A DNA stretch of 64,000 nucleotides from Sycobia sp. Sy_11 (GCA_018907035.1 JACCIC010000014.1:4046001-4110000), one strand, 5' to 3'; shown: positions 12,382 through 27,680, counted from the first letter of the stretch. Translations and numbers: made by a program. Notes: generated by a model from the sequence alone, not told the origin.

Positions 12382-15300
12382 TTTGGAAATGAAAATTTAA
12401 GTAATATTACGTAATAATCTAAGTAATTTTACGTAATCAATGAATCCTATTGTTTCAGGTTTTACCAACGGAAATAGGCTATCGAACGCTAAAAATTCTA
12501 ATCCAGTACATGTACAGTGGCGAGACAACGGTGACAAACGATCAACTGGAGGGAGTCCTGAAGGCGGGTGACATACTCCGAGTGCGAGGATTATGGCGCT
12601 CAAATTCAGGCAGTAAAAAGGAAAACATCCAATCGAACAATCAAAAGGTGTCGAGAGATAAGCGGGAACAGCCACCTCTGCCCGGACAGATACAGAAAAT
12701 TAAACTAGTGCAGCCGAATCCCGAGAAAATCGTCGAGTCCGCGCAGCATCATCAGCATCAGGCCGAGTCAACGTCGACGCCCCAGGCCACGGCGCAGACG
12801 TCCTTGAAGACGTACGATAAGAAGAGCGGGTCGGATAAGGACGACGATAAGAATGCGGCGGAGGCGCAGGAGACGAGCAAGAGATCGGGGCTGGACGAGG
12901 GCGGCAAGGTCGGCTGCGAGCAGAGCAAGAACAAGGAGAACGTCGAGACGAACGGGAAGAAGCGAAAGAGCATCAGCAGCGACGCAGACTCCATCAAGTC
13001 GAAAAGTGACGTCGGGGAAAGCGTTAGTGTAATTTTCGCTGGAAATTTTGTGTAAACCTTTTCTTTTTCTTCTTCTGTTCCGCCAGATGATTTTTTTTCG
13101 ATATTTTTGAAGCGTTTACAGAAGTCATCAGTTATGAAAAAAAAAATTTTTCCGATATGCAAGGAGATTTTTCTCTCAATATGTTAAATTACTTTTGGCT
13201 TCTGAATTTATTTTTAATCATACTATAATTTTTTGCTTTTTTGAATTTTTAGACTGAGCTAAATTTGGAGATGCTTGTGAAGGAAGAACCAATTCATTGG
13301 GAAGAAACGATCGATCCGTCTGAAACGTTAACAATAGACCACGAAATGGATATAAAACCCGTAGGTGGATTTAAATATTTTTCTACAAGCTGATATTCAT
13401 GTTTTATTTATTTTACTTGAAGCGAACAATATATTATTTGAAATAAATTGATAAATTCCTATAAGAATAAATATTTCCTATTACAATAAATTTTAAAGTT
13501 CTATCCCATTAAAAATTTAATTTATGTTAATTACCATTATATTATAAGCGTAAGATTTATAACACTGTATAATTATGTTCAATGTTATTTTTATAAAAAT
13601 GTTAACGATTTTCAAAATAAATATTGCAAATTTCAAAACATGAATTGAGAATTAACATAAATATAATTTTGTATTTGATTGTAGTTGATTGTAATTTTGC
13701 TCTCAAATAATTGAACAAAGTTTAAAATTAAATGATCGAGCAAAGTTTAGAATTCAATGATTGACATTCGGCATAGGTATTTTCAATAAAAAATCTTTTT
13801 GTACAAATGTAATGAACTATAATAATTCGAATTTAAATATAGAGAACTATTTCTTAGATTTAAATTATTTTGAAAGGCATTTACTGTTTTAAAATGTTTA
13901 AGCTGACTGTTCTTAAATACAACTGCAAGTTAAATGAACAAATTATTATTGTACACTGCTTCTGGAACTATAAAACTTTTCTTGAGAATATTTTTTGTAG
14001 ACTATCTTGTTTAAATTTATTGAATAGCTATAGTACTTTATAAAAAATCTACATTAGATAGTTAGAAATATTTACTAAAAAAATTTAGTTTTAATTTTCT
14101 TTTTTATTAAAAATTGTTCTTTTGGCGGTGTAAGTTATTTTAAGTATTATTCATTACAGGAAATAGTACACAGTGCGGATGAAGATGGTGACATGGAAGA
14201 AGAAGAATACACACCTCTTACTTGTGACATGTGCAGTCAAACTTTCAATAGACCTTCAGATTGGGTTCGGCATATAGAATTCACACATGCTGATATGACG
14301 GAAAATAGAAGGAGAAAACGAAAGGTGGGGTTTTAAATAAGAAGTATAATTTAAAATTTTAAGAATTTCTCCCTCTTTTGAAAACGCAATGGAAGATATA
14401 TTAAAAAAGATATATTAAAAATCATATTAAATTTTACTTGATAAAAAAAAATAGATTAGCTGTATTTATACTTTTTGTATGAAGAATCATTGCAAACACA
14501 AAAGTTAGTATTTAGACCAGATTTACGTAGGCAGTTGCACATTAGCACTGTAGGCTGCTTATGTTGTATAAAGATTTTTTTTTGTTAAAGTTAAAATGTA
14601 CGCTCGTGAATACGTGAATAGATATATGGTACTGTAATTACTTTTGATAACATGCTAAATAACGCTGCCAACTAGAAAGCTTAACTTTAAACTTGTAGCT
14701 GGCAAAGCATTTATGAAGACATTTTACGTCGACATTTTAGTTTAGACCATTATGCCGTGATAAGATGATAATACAGCAAAAAATAATGTTTTACATAAAA
14801 CTATAGATTTAAACCGTTTTCGGTACTGCATGAACAAAGTCAACAAAAAAATTACTTACAAGAGGGCACCACATATAATAGGTTACAAATTTAGTCCAGT
14901 TTGAGAGAGATAACTACAATTACCTTCATCGAAATAAATTCCGTAAAGTTTCAGGACCAAACACCTAACGCTGTCCGATTTTCCAAATATAGTACTTTTC
15001 TTATACTTACAATTAATAATTATAATTAGACACCTTTTTGAATGGGAAATGCTAATTTTCGTGCAGATTTCAAAGAAAAAAATAATATTTAAAACAAAAA
15101 ATTTAATGAAACCATTCCCTGAAATGTATAGTTTCTTAGTTATTGCCAATTGAAGTCTATATCCCATTATGAACATATTAATTAGTCAGGTAATCCTCCA
15201 TGACGTATGAATTCGGCTGAAATTTAATTGACAACAAATAAGAAAGTATATATAATTATATATTTATATATTTATATATTTTTATATATTTATAGGTTTC

Positions 15301-15390
15301 GATTCACTGAAACGTTTTTGTTTAAAATGTTTTTTTTTCTTTCAAGCAATGTAAATTTTTTAAGTACAGTTTTTTATTAAAGAAATCTAC

Positions 15391-15441
<51 letters not shown>

Positions 15442-16752
15442 TTATTTAACAATAAGTAACAGATCCTGGAAATTGAGGGCCGTTTAGGTCCTAAAACTTT
15501 ACAGAGTTCATTTTAGATGTAATTACGTTACTTCTTGAATCTAGTCGTGGGTTGTCCTTGATAGATTCTTAAAATCTTAAAATCTTAATAACATTTTTAG
15601 AGGATGTTTTTATTAGAAAATTATGAAAGTATGATAACCCCTTTCATCATAAGAAATTAAAAAATATTCTAATTTTTAAATTATCTCGTTCATACATCAA
15701 AACTTATTCGTCAAATTTTTCTATTCGTGTAAGTACGGTATACTACAGTAGCGCTCTCATGGTTCAGTCGTATTTTCTGCTCGTTTCAAACCACTAAATT
15801 TATACAGTAAAGTAAAAACACATTTGTTCCCTTGAAAAAAGCTTCTCGTTTGAAAGATCAAATTCGCCGAAAGTATAGGAGAAGGTATTAAATACATAAA
15901 AAGTATAGAATTTTTACTGAAAAATTTCTCTGTTGTATATAGGATAAAATTTTTTTATATAAATAATTTGGCAGATTATTTATTAGACAAGCTTAAAGTT
16001 TTAATAGTTATGCATTTTTGTATAAATTACTTAAATTATATAATATAAACGTTCAATTGACTATTTAAAATTTTCTTCATTAAACTTACAATTATAAAAT
16101 AGTAAAAAATAACAAATTTATAACAAATCTCCTATAAGAGAACCAAAAAACAAAATTGTTTGAACTCAAAACTTAAAGAGAAAAAAAAAACAGAACGTGA
16201 GGTTCCTTAAATAATTATACACAATACTCAGTGCATATACATTTAATTAAAGTTAAATAATTGATCCGTTTAAAAAAATTGAATAAACTTATAATAAATT
16301 ATATTTTACGCACGAACATGAATAATATTACAGCTGGTTCTAAGTATTTCAATTTTTTATTTTAGGGCGATTCCGATGACGACGGTAAAGATTTTCCACC
16401 GTTGAAATGCGATTTATGTGGAAATATGTATCCAACGCCTCAGGAATGGGTACGTCACATACAAACAGAGCACACGGAAGAACAACTGGCACTGATGAAT
16501 AATTCAGCACCACCGAAACCAAAACGAGTTCATAATCATCAAAAGTTATGTAATATCTGCAAGAAAGTATTCCCAAGTCATGCGTCAATGGTAATTCATC
16601 AAAGGACGCATACGGGTGAAAGACCCTTTCTTTGTTCCTATTGCAAAAAAGGCTTCAATGTAAAAAGCAATCTCTTAAGGCACTTGAGAACGTTACACGA
16701 TAAATTCGTACATCCAAGCTTATACGGGAGCAATGGAAATAAAAATGCTTAA
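2842..16752 (+). CDS. BTB/POZ domain C2H2 zinc-finger transcription factor, 491 aa, 6 coding exons
   Basis: Exons: 2842-2851, 8447-8688, 12459-13022, 13253-13360, 14160-14324, 16366-16752; every junction is GT/AG and in phase. The start ATG TCG TCA G is followed by donor GTAAGG; G joins AA at 8447 to give MSSEKIGIPASENFQLKW, the usual N-terminus of tramtrack-group BTB proteins. The BTB domain spans about residues 13-132 (LLHSESFADVLL, AHRFVLAACSSYL, IQYMYSGE). A hydrophilic linker rich in Lys, Glu and Ser follows to about residue 320. There are four C2H2 fingers: CDMC..H..H (330-351), CDLC (378-399), CNIC (425-445) and CSYC (453-474); fingers 3 and 4 are joined by a TGERPF linker. The expected role is a DNA-binding nuclear regulator that dimerises through BTB. 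I cannot assign a specific orthologue. Upstream noncoding exons or alternative first exons are not excluded. Confidence 0.9.
3226..3290. repeat. (CA)n microsatellite
   Basis: About 32 uninterrupted CA units in BTB-ZF intron 1. Confidence 0.97.
4253..4360. repeat. (AAT)n/(AAC)n trinucleotide tract
   Basis: ATA units pass into interrupted CAA/CGA units and back to AAT. Confidence 0.85.
4631..4685. repeat. (TA)n followed by (GTAT)n
   Basis: Pure TA to about 4666, then GTAT units. Confidence 0.9.
4798..4844. repeat. (CT)n microsatellite
   Basis: About 23 CT units in BTB-ZF intron 1. Confidence 0.95.
5741..5774. repeat. (TA)n microsatellite
   Basis: Uninterrupted TA run. Confidence 0.95.
6372..6415. 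repeat. (TA)n microsatellite
   Basis: Uninterrupted TA run. Confidence 0.95.
6663..6755. repeat. Compound (GA)n microsatellite
   Basis: Two GA runs separated by CGGGGGAGAAAGG. Confidence 0.95.
8352..8401. repeat. (TA)n microsatellite just before the BTB exon
   Basis: Ends 45 bases before the exon 2 acceptor, near the expected branch-point region. Confidence 0.95.
11611..11655. repeat. (TA)n microsatellite
   Basis: Uninterrupted TA run in BTB-ZF intron 2. Confidence 0.95.
12326..12377. repeat. (TA)n microsatellite
   Basis: Ends 81 bases before BTB-ZF exon 3. Confidence 0.95.
13361..14159 (+). other. Intron 4 of the BTB-ZF gene
   Basis: AT-rich, bounded by GTAGGT and TTACAG. Nothing else recognised. 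Confidence 0.75.
14325..16365 (+). other. Intron 5 of the BTB-ZF gene (2 kb)
   Basis: Separates zinc finger 1 from fingers 2-4. It contains one (TA)n tract and is otherwise AT-rich without recognisable content. Confidence 0.75.
15393..15438. repeat. (TA)n microsatellite
   Basis: In BTB-ZF intron 5. Confidence 0.95.
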
Positions 16753-18129
16753 AAAGCACCTTTCCAAAATAAAATATATTTAAGTATAATATATTTTTCT
16801 TTTAAAAATTTAAAAAAAATCTAAATAAAGAAAAGTCAAATCGTATAGCAGTAAGTAATAGAGGCAATGGACGCAAGGTTCATCAAAAATAGTATGTTGT
16901 AAAAAGTCGAGAAATAGGAGTCAGGAGCATTCAAATAAAATCAAATTTGTAAGCTTTTATCATAAGCCAAGGTATTGATAGGACGCTTGGTTTGTACTAA
17001 TTTTTTATTTATTTATTTATAAGTGTATAGCTGGATACGAATGCGTGTTTATTTAAAAAATTTCGTTGTATATTTTTAAACAATTTTTTTTATAAATTAT
17101 TATAAAAATCGAAAAAAGGATTTGTTTGCATATGAATAAAATATAGGCTTAATTTTTTAACTTTAACATCATTTTAAGAAAATTGTTGCGCAGTAAATTT
17201 TAATTATTCTTACGAAAAACAATACCAAGGCTAAATCAAGGAGTCTGACAAATATTGCCAAAGTATTTGATTTTGTTGCAACATAAAAAAATTCCTTTAA
17301 TAAACGTATTAAATACCAAAAAATCTATTTATCTTGAGTAGAATTATAAGTCAAGAGTGAGTGTGATAAAGAGAAAAGATGAGTGATTTTAAAGTACCTA
17401 TAAGTCTTTACATAAATACTGGCGTGTAAAATAATTTAGATTAAAACACTCATTCAATGAAAAATTAACTTGACTATTATCAAGATCCAAATATGTAAGA
17501 TTTAACTGTATACTTCTGGGCTATTCCATTTGTAATAGCCTACTTATTCCCACAGTTCATAAGCTAATTATGTATTTTTATATTAAAGTAGCTTATACAA
17601 TTAGGAGTTAAGTCTAAAGATACGTGATTATTATTCTATAAGAAATTTTGAACTTTGATTAGGATAGGATGAAAGAATAAAGTATATTCAAAATTTATCA
17701 AAAATTTTAAAAATATATTGAGTTCTTATACATTACAAATGCGATACTATCAAAAAATAATAAAATAAACATAGTCACAGTCAGTCATGCAGAGAAAATA
17801 TACAGGATTTTAACTTATTACTAATAACTGTGTCATCCTACAACAAAATTAGTGTCAATTCTGTATTGAGCTAATACTGTGACAAGCCAAATGACTTTTA
17901 AATGTAAAATTTCAATATACTATCTTGGAATTACTTGTAAAATAGTTGTTTTTATTTCTATAATTTACTTTTACTTTTTAAAACATCTGCTTAACCAGTA
18001 TACTATAATACATTTTAACAAATTGCTAGATAACATGAGGGTACGAGTCTTAATATTACAATAAATAATCTTAAAAGAAAACGTATTTTTGACAATGAAA
18101 GAAAATTTAAATAGTTAAAGAGTTTCTTA
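16753..18129. other. Convergent 3' intergenic region between BTB-ZF (+) and PCNA (-)
   Basis: AT-rich. It contains both 3' UTRs. TTTATT at 17951-17956 reads AATAAA on the minus strand, about 175 bases beyond the PCNA stop. No gene seen. Confidence 0.6.
16768..16829 (+). terminator. Poly(A) signals of the BTB-ZF gene
   Basis: AATAAA occurs at 16768-16773 and again at 16824-16829, just after the TAA at 16750-16752. Confidence 0.5.
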
Positions 18130-19649
<1,520 letters not shown>

Positions 19650-19803
19650 TTAATGTTTTTAAGAAAAAAACTTCAAACAAACGTAACTATTACAAGCACG
19701 TAAAAAGCAGCAAGTGCCGGCTTGCTAAGGTTTTTCACTTTATGTCCGTATGTCTGAAGTTACTTAGGGAGAGAGGGAGAAAAGCCCGCGCTCGAAACTC
19801 AGT

Positions 19804-19811
19804 TTTCGCGC
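19804..19811. promoter_or_regulatory. E2F-type site upstream of PCNA
   Basis: TTTCGCGC fits the E2F consensus TTTSSCGC. It lies about 160 bases upstream of the PCNA start codon, within a short GC-richer stretch (19760-19815) of an AT-rich region. E2F control of PCNA is established in animals, so the site is probably functional. Confidence 0.6.
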
Positions 19812-20052
19812 TAACAGGAATAAAAATAGGAAGTAGATGGCACTGTTACCAGTAAAGGAAATGGATTTCATACTTCTAATGTTTATCTTATTTGGGAGCG
19901 TGCTTGGGAGAAATTCAAATAGTTAGACAAAGGTTTTAAATTTTTATCTATCATGAGGATTAAAGAATATGCTAAGGTTCGTTTTTTAATTTCTTGTTTA
20001 TTAGTTAAGAAAATTCTTGACTTTAAACGTTGTACTATATACTTATATTATC

Positions 20053-20055
<3 letters not shown>

Positions 20056-20117
<62 letters not shown>
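20056..20117. repeat. (TA)n microsatellite
   Basis: Between PCNA and the RRM gene. Confidence 0.95.
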
Positions 20118-20120
<3 letters not shown>

Positions 20121-21188
20121 CTATATTTAACTTATGTTATACGAAATTTAATACACACTTATTAGATGACAATGATAATGGTGACATTGTTAATATTTGT
20201 AATTTATTGTACATATACAATGAATAGAAATATAAAATTAGGTTATATATTTTATTAAAATAAGTAATTTGGAGGATATATGCAAATGGTATTATTTATA
20301 TTAATTATTTATTTATACAAGTATATATCAAATTTGTAGTTGCAAATTAATTGCATAACTATCACTGGTTCTATAATAATATTTTCTTTTTTTTAATTTG
20401 AAATATATATTTGTTTAAATTTAAATATAACTAACAAATAGAAATGATATGTCAAAATATAAATAGGTCTTTTATTTAAGAAAATGAGCTCTGATGTATT
20501 TAAGATTAAAGATCGTATCTATAAGTATAGTATTCTGTTTTTCCAGACTTAAATACATTACTTTTTATAAGTAAAACACATTTTCTTAAAAAAAAATAAT
20601 AATAAAATATACAAAAATATATCATTTTCTTAAATATAGTACAATTATTATTTTTTTAATGTTTAGAGTAGAAATGGAGTATTATAAAATTAATAAATAT
20701 TATTGGAGTAATGGTTTTTTGAAATCTACATATTTCACAACTTATAATAAAAAAAATTGATATACATAACTTTTGACATAAATTATATTTTATTCAGTTC
20801 TCATAAATATTTTCGTTATTTCAGATTATTACTCATTTCTTCTAAGATCATTAATATATTTTGTAAAATAATTATAAATTTAAATAAGTGAAAAAATGAG
20901 GAGACATTAAGTAATATACAAAATAAAAAATTTAATCGTGGTATCTAGTCATGTACATTAAAATGTACAAATAGCGCATGAATGTACATTGCAATTAAAA
21001 TATAAGGTACTATAAAAGTTGGATCAATATCTACTTGACTCACTGTTATAAATCAATTTCTCACAATATTGAAATACACATAATCATTCATATTATACAG
21101 TTGTAAAAATATTTACAAATTATACTAAATTAAGACATTATAAAATTTGGTTTGTTATAAATATAGTAATCACAATAGTTGTTCACAA

Positions 21189-23684
21189 TTATAACTTAAT
21201 ATCACCAGCAATATTTTCTAAATCACTGAACATTTTATCAAGATGCTGTAAAAAAATAAAAGCTGATTTATAATATAATTCTTTTCATAATAAATTTAGA
21301 AATACTTTCTTTGATATACTTACATCTGATGGAATGTTGTCTGTTACTGCTGCTTTAGCATTTTTATTCAACGAATCTTTTAAATTATTTAAATCATCAT
21401 AATAATCACTATCTTCATCCTCTTCTTCACCTTCTTGATTATAGATTTCTTCCTCATCATCGTCATCGTCATCGTCATCTTCCTCTAAAGACATTTCATT
21501 CATTTCATCATAATCAATTGGTTCTTCTTTAATTTCAGTTATAAGTTCAGACTCATTTTGTACATTACTTTCTAGTTCTATAGGAACATCAGGAACCTTG
21601 AAAAATATATTAATTCAGTTTTTAATAATTAAGTTCTTTAAATTAAAATATTTTCATTTTTCCTCTTTAATTTTTAATATTTATAGTTTATTTACAATTT
21701 GATCATTGAAAAAATATTTACCGTAAGTTGTTTTTGTTGATCATTTTCTGTAAGTGGTTTAGAAATTGTAACTTCTGTGAATTCAGTAGAACTTTTCTCA
21801 TTACTCTTTTGTATTTGAGTATTTGTTAAAAGTGTGCTAGTTTTTATTTGTTCTTCACTTCTAAGCTTCTCATTTGTTTTTGTGTTATTTGCAACTTTAA
21901 CAGCTTCATCTTTAATTTTCTTTGGATTTGATTTGGGTTCTCCAGGAAGACATGTATTACCTCGTTGTCTCCTAAATCTAACAATAATACTTCTGGTGTC
22001 CCACATTAAATTGTGTGTTTGCTTATAAGCTGTTATTGATTCATCTACACTATTATACCTAATAAACCCATATCTGAAAATATAAAAAAATTTATTGAAT
22101 AAGAAAATAATTAAAATTAAAGGATATGTTTAATTTTTTAAACTTTTCTTTTCAAGTTTTACCGAGTATTACGCATTTTTTGAGCGTATCCAACATCAAC
22201 CCTAACTGCTGTAGGAAATTTACTTTTCACTTCATTTACATTAACTGATTCTGGCAAATTTCCTATATAAAGTGTATATGGATCAATTTCTTCTGGAGTA
22301 GGATTATCTTCATCCCTTGATGATTTTCTTTCTACTTTTAAATGACCAAAACCAAACGGGATCTTTTCTAATTCCTTAATAGCTTCATCTATATCAACAT
22401 TTTCTGCCATTTGTATGAAACAATATCTTGGCCCACTTGGTGTTTGAAAATGTATATTTTGTATTCCTGGGTGATATTCTCTCACTATTTCTTTACTTAA
22501 ATTAGGATCTGGAAATTTAATTATTAAACTTCGTGCTTTAACAGTTTTACTATATTCATTTTCTATTTTTAGAGCTCTTTCTGCATCTTCACGGTTCCAA
22601 GGACGGCTCGGGTAACTCATAGACATTGGTTTTCGTTGCTTAGTTTTTTTTAAGACTAATTCTTCCTAAAAAATATTTATATATTAAATTAAGAAACTAA
22701 CATATTTTAAAATTTAAAGAAAATTAAATAAATACCTTAATATCCTGATCTCCTGATTCTTCAGTTCTTCTTGTATTGGCAACAGTTCCAGTCATGTGAG
22801 GCAGTTGATTTTGAACGGACAATTGCATATGGCCCATTATAGCTTCATTATTTCTTTGCCATTCTAATCCAAGACTATTTGATAAAGTAGCTCCAAAATA
22901 TGACGATTGATCAAATTGATTTTGCGATTGTTCATATCGCTTTAATCTTCTATTTGTTCTATGAAAATTATTTCTTTGCTGATACATATTATTTCTATTA
23001 TGCATAAATCTTTCTCGCTTTACAAAGTTATTTCTCATTGGTAATTCTCTTTGAAATGGTGCAGGTTGCATTTCACGGTGTGGCTGTGGAGGTAAAGGGG
23101 CACCTTGTGCTATCCATTGCCAAGCATGAGCATGTGGCCATGCATGTATTTGGGCCACCTGCGTAGGAACTGGTCCAAATACACTAGGAGGTGGTGGAAC
23201 AGATCCTTGTGGTGGTGGCATAGGTGGTAAAGGTGGTTGACCTGGTAATGGCTGATTGAGTGATGTTGGGGCTGACGTAGGATTTGAGTAGTTGATAAAT
23301 GAAGTGTCATATCCATAATTAACAGTTTCTTGTTTAACATATGACGATCCTTTAACTTCTCCGTTTTCAACTTCCTAGAAATATAAATAAATATTACAAT
23401 CGATTTTCTTTATTGACACATTGATATATGAATATTATACTATTATACTTTTAAAAATGATAACTAACTTTAAATAGTTGTACAATAGCTTGATATAATG
23501 CATGTGTTTAAATGAAATAGAGAATGTAAATAAAAATCAATAAAATATAATTAAGAAAAAATATAGTATGACGCGTCGAGAAACTAACCTAAATTTGAAG
23601 CGTAATCAAAAAATAGTTTTTGTGACGTAATTTGCAAAATGTATTTACTTTTTAAAATAAAATCTTACTTACCGTTCTATTCAT
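21189..23684 (-). CDS. RNA-binding protein with two RRM domains and an acidic C-terminus, 611 aa
   Basis: Six exons on the minus strand: 23684-23673, 23374-22736, 22665-22163, 22073-21722, 21596-21324, 21245-21189; phases agree at every GT/AG junction. Exon 1 encodes only MNRT. Residues 5-217 are Pro, Gln, Asn and Arg rich (PPLPPMPPPQ, AWPHAHAWQWIAQGAP, RNNFVKRERF). RRM1 is about 262-335 (RNP2-like SLIIKF, RNP1-like RYCFIQM). RRM2 is about 346-425 (RNP2 LYIGNL, RNP1 RYGFIRYN, the latter split by an intron). An Asp/Glu run and a Lys-rich stretch occupy the C-terminal third, and the chain ends AGDIKL. The architecture implies binding of single-stranded RNA, probably nuclear, but I do not recognise an orthologue and assign no function. 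Confidence 0.88.
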
Positions 23685-23960
23685 TTTGCACAATTATAAA
23701 GCAAATAATAATAAGTGTTCCTAGTTTTATTTTGGTGTCTCCTTTATTAATATTATTGTACTTGACTTTCAATATGTAAATATTACATTTGCAAATTCAA
23801 CATGAACAGAATTCACGCATTAGCATTAGCACGCATAGTCGCACAACAACAAAGCGTTAGGGGTGTAAATTGTAGCTCCTCCACCTGCCTCCACCAACCA
23901 CCACCGACTATACAGGGATGCCAATTGCCAACGCGCTTCTTTCGATAAGCTCCGGTCCTT
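23577..23960. repeat. Copy A of a diverged direct duplication (5' region of the RRM gene)
   Basis: This stretch covers the first exon and upstream region of the RRM gene. It shares collinear blocks with 31610-31930: CTAACCTAAATTTG versus TTAACCTAAATTTG, a 50-base block around TATGTAAATATTACATTTGC, and CCAACGCGCTTCTTTC versus CCAACGCGCATCTTTC. The region 23870-23990 is GC-richer than its flanks and probably the promoter. Confidence 0.6.
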
Positions 23961-24659
23961 TTCGACTTCGACCGTAAGAATTATTTAACCCTTTCAAAGT
24001 GTTTTTATTTCAATATTTACGTAAACTAATATATAATAGCTGGCAATGGTAATTCACGTTTATATTAGTACGGGAAAGACGTGTGAAATTTTATCAAACA
24101 TTACAAATTTATACATTGTATATCTTGTATTTACTTTATATATTGAATTTATTGTAAACATTAAAAAATATATTATATGAAATTATAAAATTACAAACTT
24201 AAATGAGTTTGGTATAACTATGCGTTTCGATACTGGACTTGTCATACTTTTGATGAATTATAAAACTAGTATATAATTTTTTAATTTTGTGAATACAATA
24301 TTCATGAATAAATAAAATAAAATAGATGTATGTAAATTTTAAAAATGTATTTTTTATGTCCAGTAAACTATATACTTTGTTGAATTTTATGGTATATCGT
24401 TTATACACTTTTGTAAAATAAAGAGAACATTTAACAATTTTTTTATAAAATTATTTGATTCTAACTATTATCGTTTAAATTTATATATAAAAACATAATC
24501 ATTATTATCAAATTATTATGTAGTCTAATTACATTAAAAATTATTAAAAACGTTCAATCCATTAGAAGTATTAAAAATATAACGAAATTTTGAAAAATTA
24601 TAAACAATTTTATAAATTTTTGATTTTTCATTTTTAGTGCATGAAAATATATAGGAAAT

Positions 24660-24718
<59 letters not shown>

Positions 24719-27680
24719 TTTACGAATCCGAAATAGTTATAATCATAATTAAATTAGATTAATTGATAAAATTATACAATTGTATAATTCTTAAGTCAGG
24801 GTATACATAATAAATGAAAGGTAGAATATTAATATCAATATCTCAATGATATTAAAGATTCTGACACTTTGTAAACTTCCTTCTAAATTTCTATAAGTAT
24901 TTAATGAGATAGTAAATAACTCATAGTTTTTTTTTAAAATATTTACTTACCTTTTATAATAAGGTCAATGATCTATCTTTTTGGATTCTCGCTTTTTTTA
25001 AATTCTATATTCTGAAGTATTTTTTTAAGTTTAGTTGTTATATAAAACTTTACTTTACGTAAGAAATAGAATCATAATAAAACAAATGGAATTTTTCATC
25101 AATTGATAAATCTGAAGTTTGCATAGTTTTGTTGTTAAGTGCTGAGTCAATAATTATATAACTAAACTTTCAGACTCGAACTTATAAACGATACCCAAGT
25201 ATGAAAAATTGACATATATGAGAGCAGATATTCTCATTATAGTTATGGTTTTGTATGATAAACTTCGCTAAAAGAATGGTAAGTTAATTGTACAAAGTCA
25301 AGAAAATTTTTATGCTTGAGTATGTCGGTTATAAATTCTGACCCTAGAATTATTACGGAAGCCGAATTTCGGCCATCCTTTCACATGTGGTGGCGATACA
25401 TTACGCACGTTATACAATATGTTACCGTGAATGTTATCAATGTTAATACGTCTGTTATTACTGAACCCAGTTACAACCATATTTCAATTCACTATAAGCT
25501 GCTGCAAGTCACTATATAAGTTTATCGTATGACAAACAATTCGCAGATTACAGGTTGATTTAACGAGTTACACAACAAAAACTTCACCAGTTACAGGAAG
25601 GAGTTCAAGGGACTCACTTGGTTTTACGATAATCTTTCCGTCGGTCTGACTTTTTTTAAGGACAAGGCACGAAACAAAAAAGAATTGAAAAATCGTATTT
25701 GTACTTTCCTTAAGTAATATTTAAGTCAATTAATATTTGAATATATATTGATGCAGTCGCTCTAAAAATTCCTGATGGGTCTTTAAATTAATAATTCTAA
25801 AATTTTGAAAAATATAAAAGTTTAAAAATAGAGGTAAAATAAAATATTAAACGAGATACTGTATTTAACACGGAGGGGGGGGGGTTAAGCAAAATACTTT
25901 TTAAGAAACTATGTACTCAAATGGATATAAAAGTCGTATTATAGAAAATCTTAAAGTAAAATTTGATTATATTAATAATTTTTAACTTGTAATACTGAAT
26001 ATTTGCAAGCAATTTTTATAAGTGTAATATATTTTCTAAATATAAAGCAGTATAAAGGGATCAATAATATTTTTTAATTAACATCAACTTTTGTATTGAG
26101 TATGGCAAAAATCATTGAATTTTTATTACGTAACATATTTTTTAAATAATACAATATGTTAATGGATTCCCATAATTTACAATCCAAAAATTAAATGATT
26201 AATCATTATCAACGTTAATCATTACTAACATAAAATATAGATTATTTTATTTGTAGTTTTAATTTTGCAATTGATTTATTTATTTTTTTATTTTGTTTTC
26301 GCCTTGTAGTTAAAAAAGTAAGGGTGGCAGAAAGATTATACTAACTGGACTGCTGCCTGCAATTTCTTTCTGTAACCAGAGATTAGCTGTATATAGCACA
26401 TCAGACCTATAAATTTCGTGTAACGAAGTATTGGTTGAAATTTTAAATTGTAAAACCATGAACCTATTTTTCTTATCTATGAACATATATTACATAGTTA
26501 AAATTATGTTTTAAAAATACAACAACATTGTGGTTATTAATTAAGATATAAAATCAATAAAAAATTGTGTATTCTATTTAGAATAATGTGTATTAATAAA
26601 ATGTACATAGCTAGAAAGCTACCCTTACAAAAGTTTAGTAATACAATTAAATTAAATGATAGGAAAGGTTCTTAATATTGTATTGTAATAAAAATATAAG
26701 GATAGTCGTTCTTGAATAGAAAATATAAGCTGCTTTATATAAGTTTATCTAAAAATGAATTTTTAAAAAATTTTACAACGGTACGGTAAAACTGAAAAAT
26801 AATACACGGCGATCAATCGCACGAAGCTAGAAAAAATTCTTTAAACTCAAAAAATATTTGAAATTTTAATGGATTAATAATTCTTTTAGTTATAGCATTA
26901 TATATATATATCGTTTAACCAAGATATTAAAAAATAGTATATAAGAAATTTTTTTGAAAATGTGTGACTTACATGAGAGCTCAGTAGAACGCCGAGCAGT
27001 TTTTATGCAAATAAATATGACTGTGTACATGTAAAACAATTATTTATATTTTTATGATTATAATTTCTTACATATTAATCTATTATATTGGTATCACTTT
27101 AACCCTTTATTTGCGTCAAGAATCTTTTGATAAATATTAGAAATAAAAGCTTATTATAAGATTATATTTTTAGATTTAATTTAGATTAACATTAAATTAT
27201 GAAATACCCTAATAATATTTACAATGTCATAATTGCAGGTTCAAATTGTTAAAGCATTATAATGTTAAAGCATTATAAGATTAGTTTATATATCTATATT
27301 AATATTATAATGTATTTTTAATAAAGAAATAATGACCGCTATATATAGAATATATTCTTATATTAATTATAATCTAAACTCGTGCTTGAACTTCTTTATT
27401 AGCTTATTATTTTTTAAGGTGCACTATTTTAGCGATATATGACATTCTCGCATTCTTCTGCAATATGACATAATATCTTATTTATTTTATTCTATATTTA
27501 ATACAGTATAAAGAAGCATTTTAATTTTCATTTATTTGTTTTTGGTTTCAAAAACAATTAGATTTATACTTATAGAAGTTTCTTATATTATTATTCAGAA
27601 ATTTTTGGGAAAATTTCAGTAACCGTTAGACCAATGAATAATATTAATTTTTGAATTATGCGTAGCATTTCTTGATGATT
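23961..27680. other. AT-rich intergenic region
   Basis: No gene supported. It contains one (TA)n tract at 24662-24714 and a G-run near 25876-25885. Open frames are short and lack domains. Confidence 0.6.
24662..24714. repeat. (TA)n microsatellite
   Basis: Intergenic. Confidence 0.95.

Larger units (their letters stand above)
8689..12458 (+). other. Intron 2 of the BTB-ZF gene (3.8 kb)
   Basis: AT-rich intron that splits the BTB domain between ..NAPIIV and VLPTEIGYR. Apart from two (TA)n tracts and a small hairpin near 10195-10220, no feature is evident. Confidence 0.75.

Noticed and set aside
14883..15176. 97-codon minus-strand frame inside BTB-ZF intron 5
   Set aside because: AT-rich, hydrophobic and Lys-rich with no motif. 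It is consistent with chance in intronic DNA.
25316..25519. 67-codon plus-strand frame in the intergenic gap
   Set aside because: No family resemblance, no splice context, and the length is within chance for this window.
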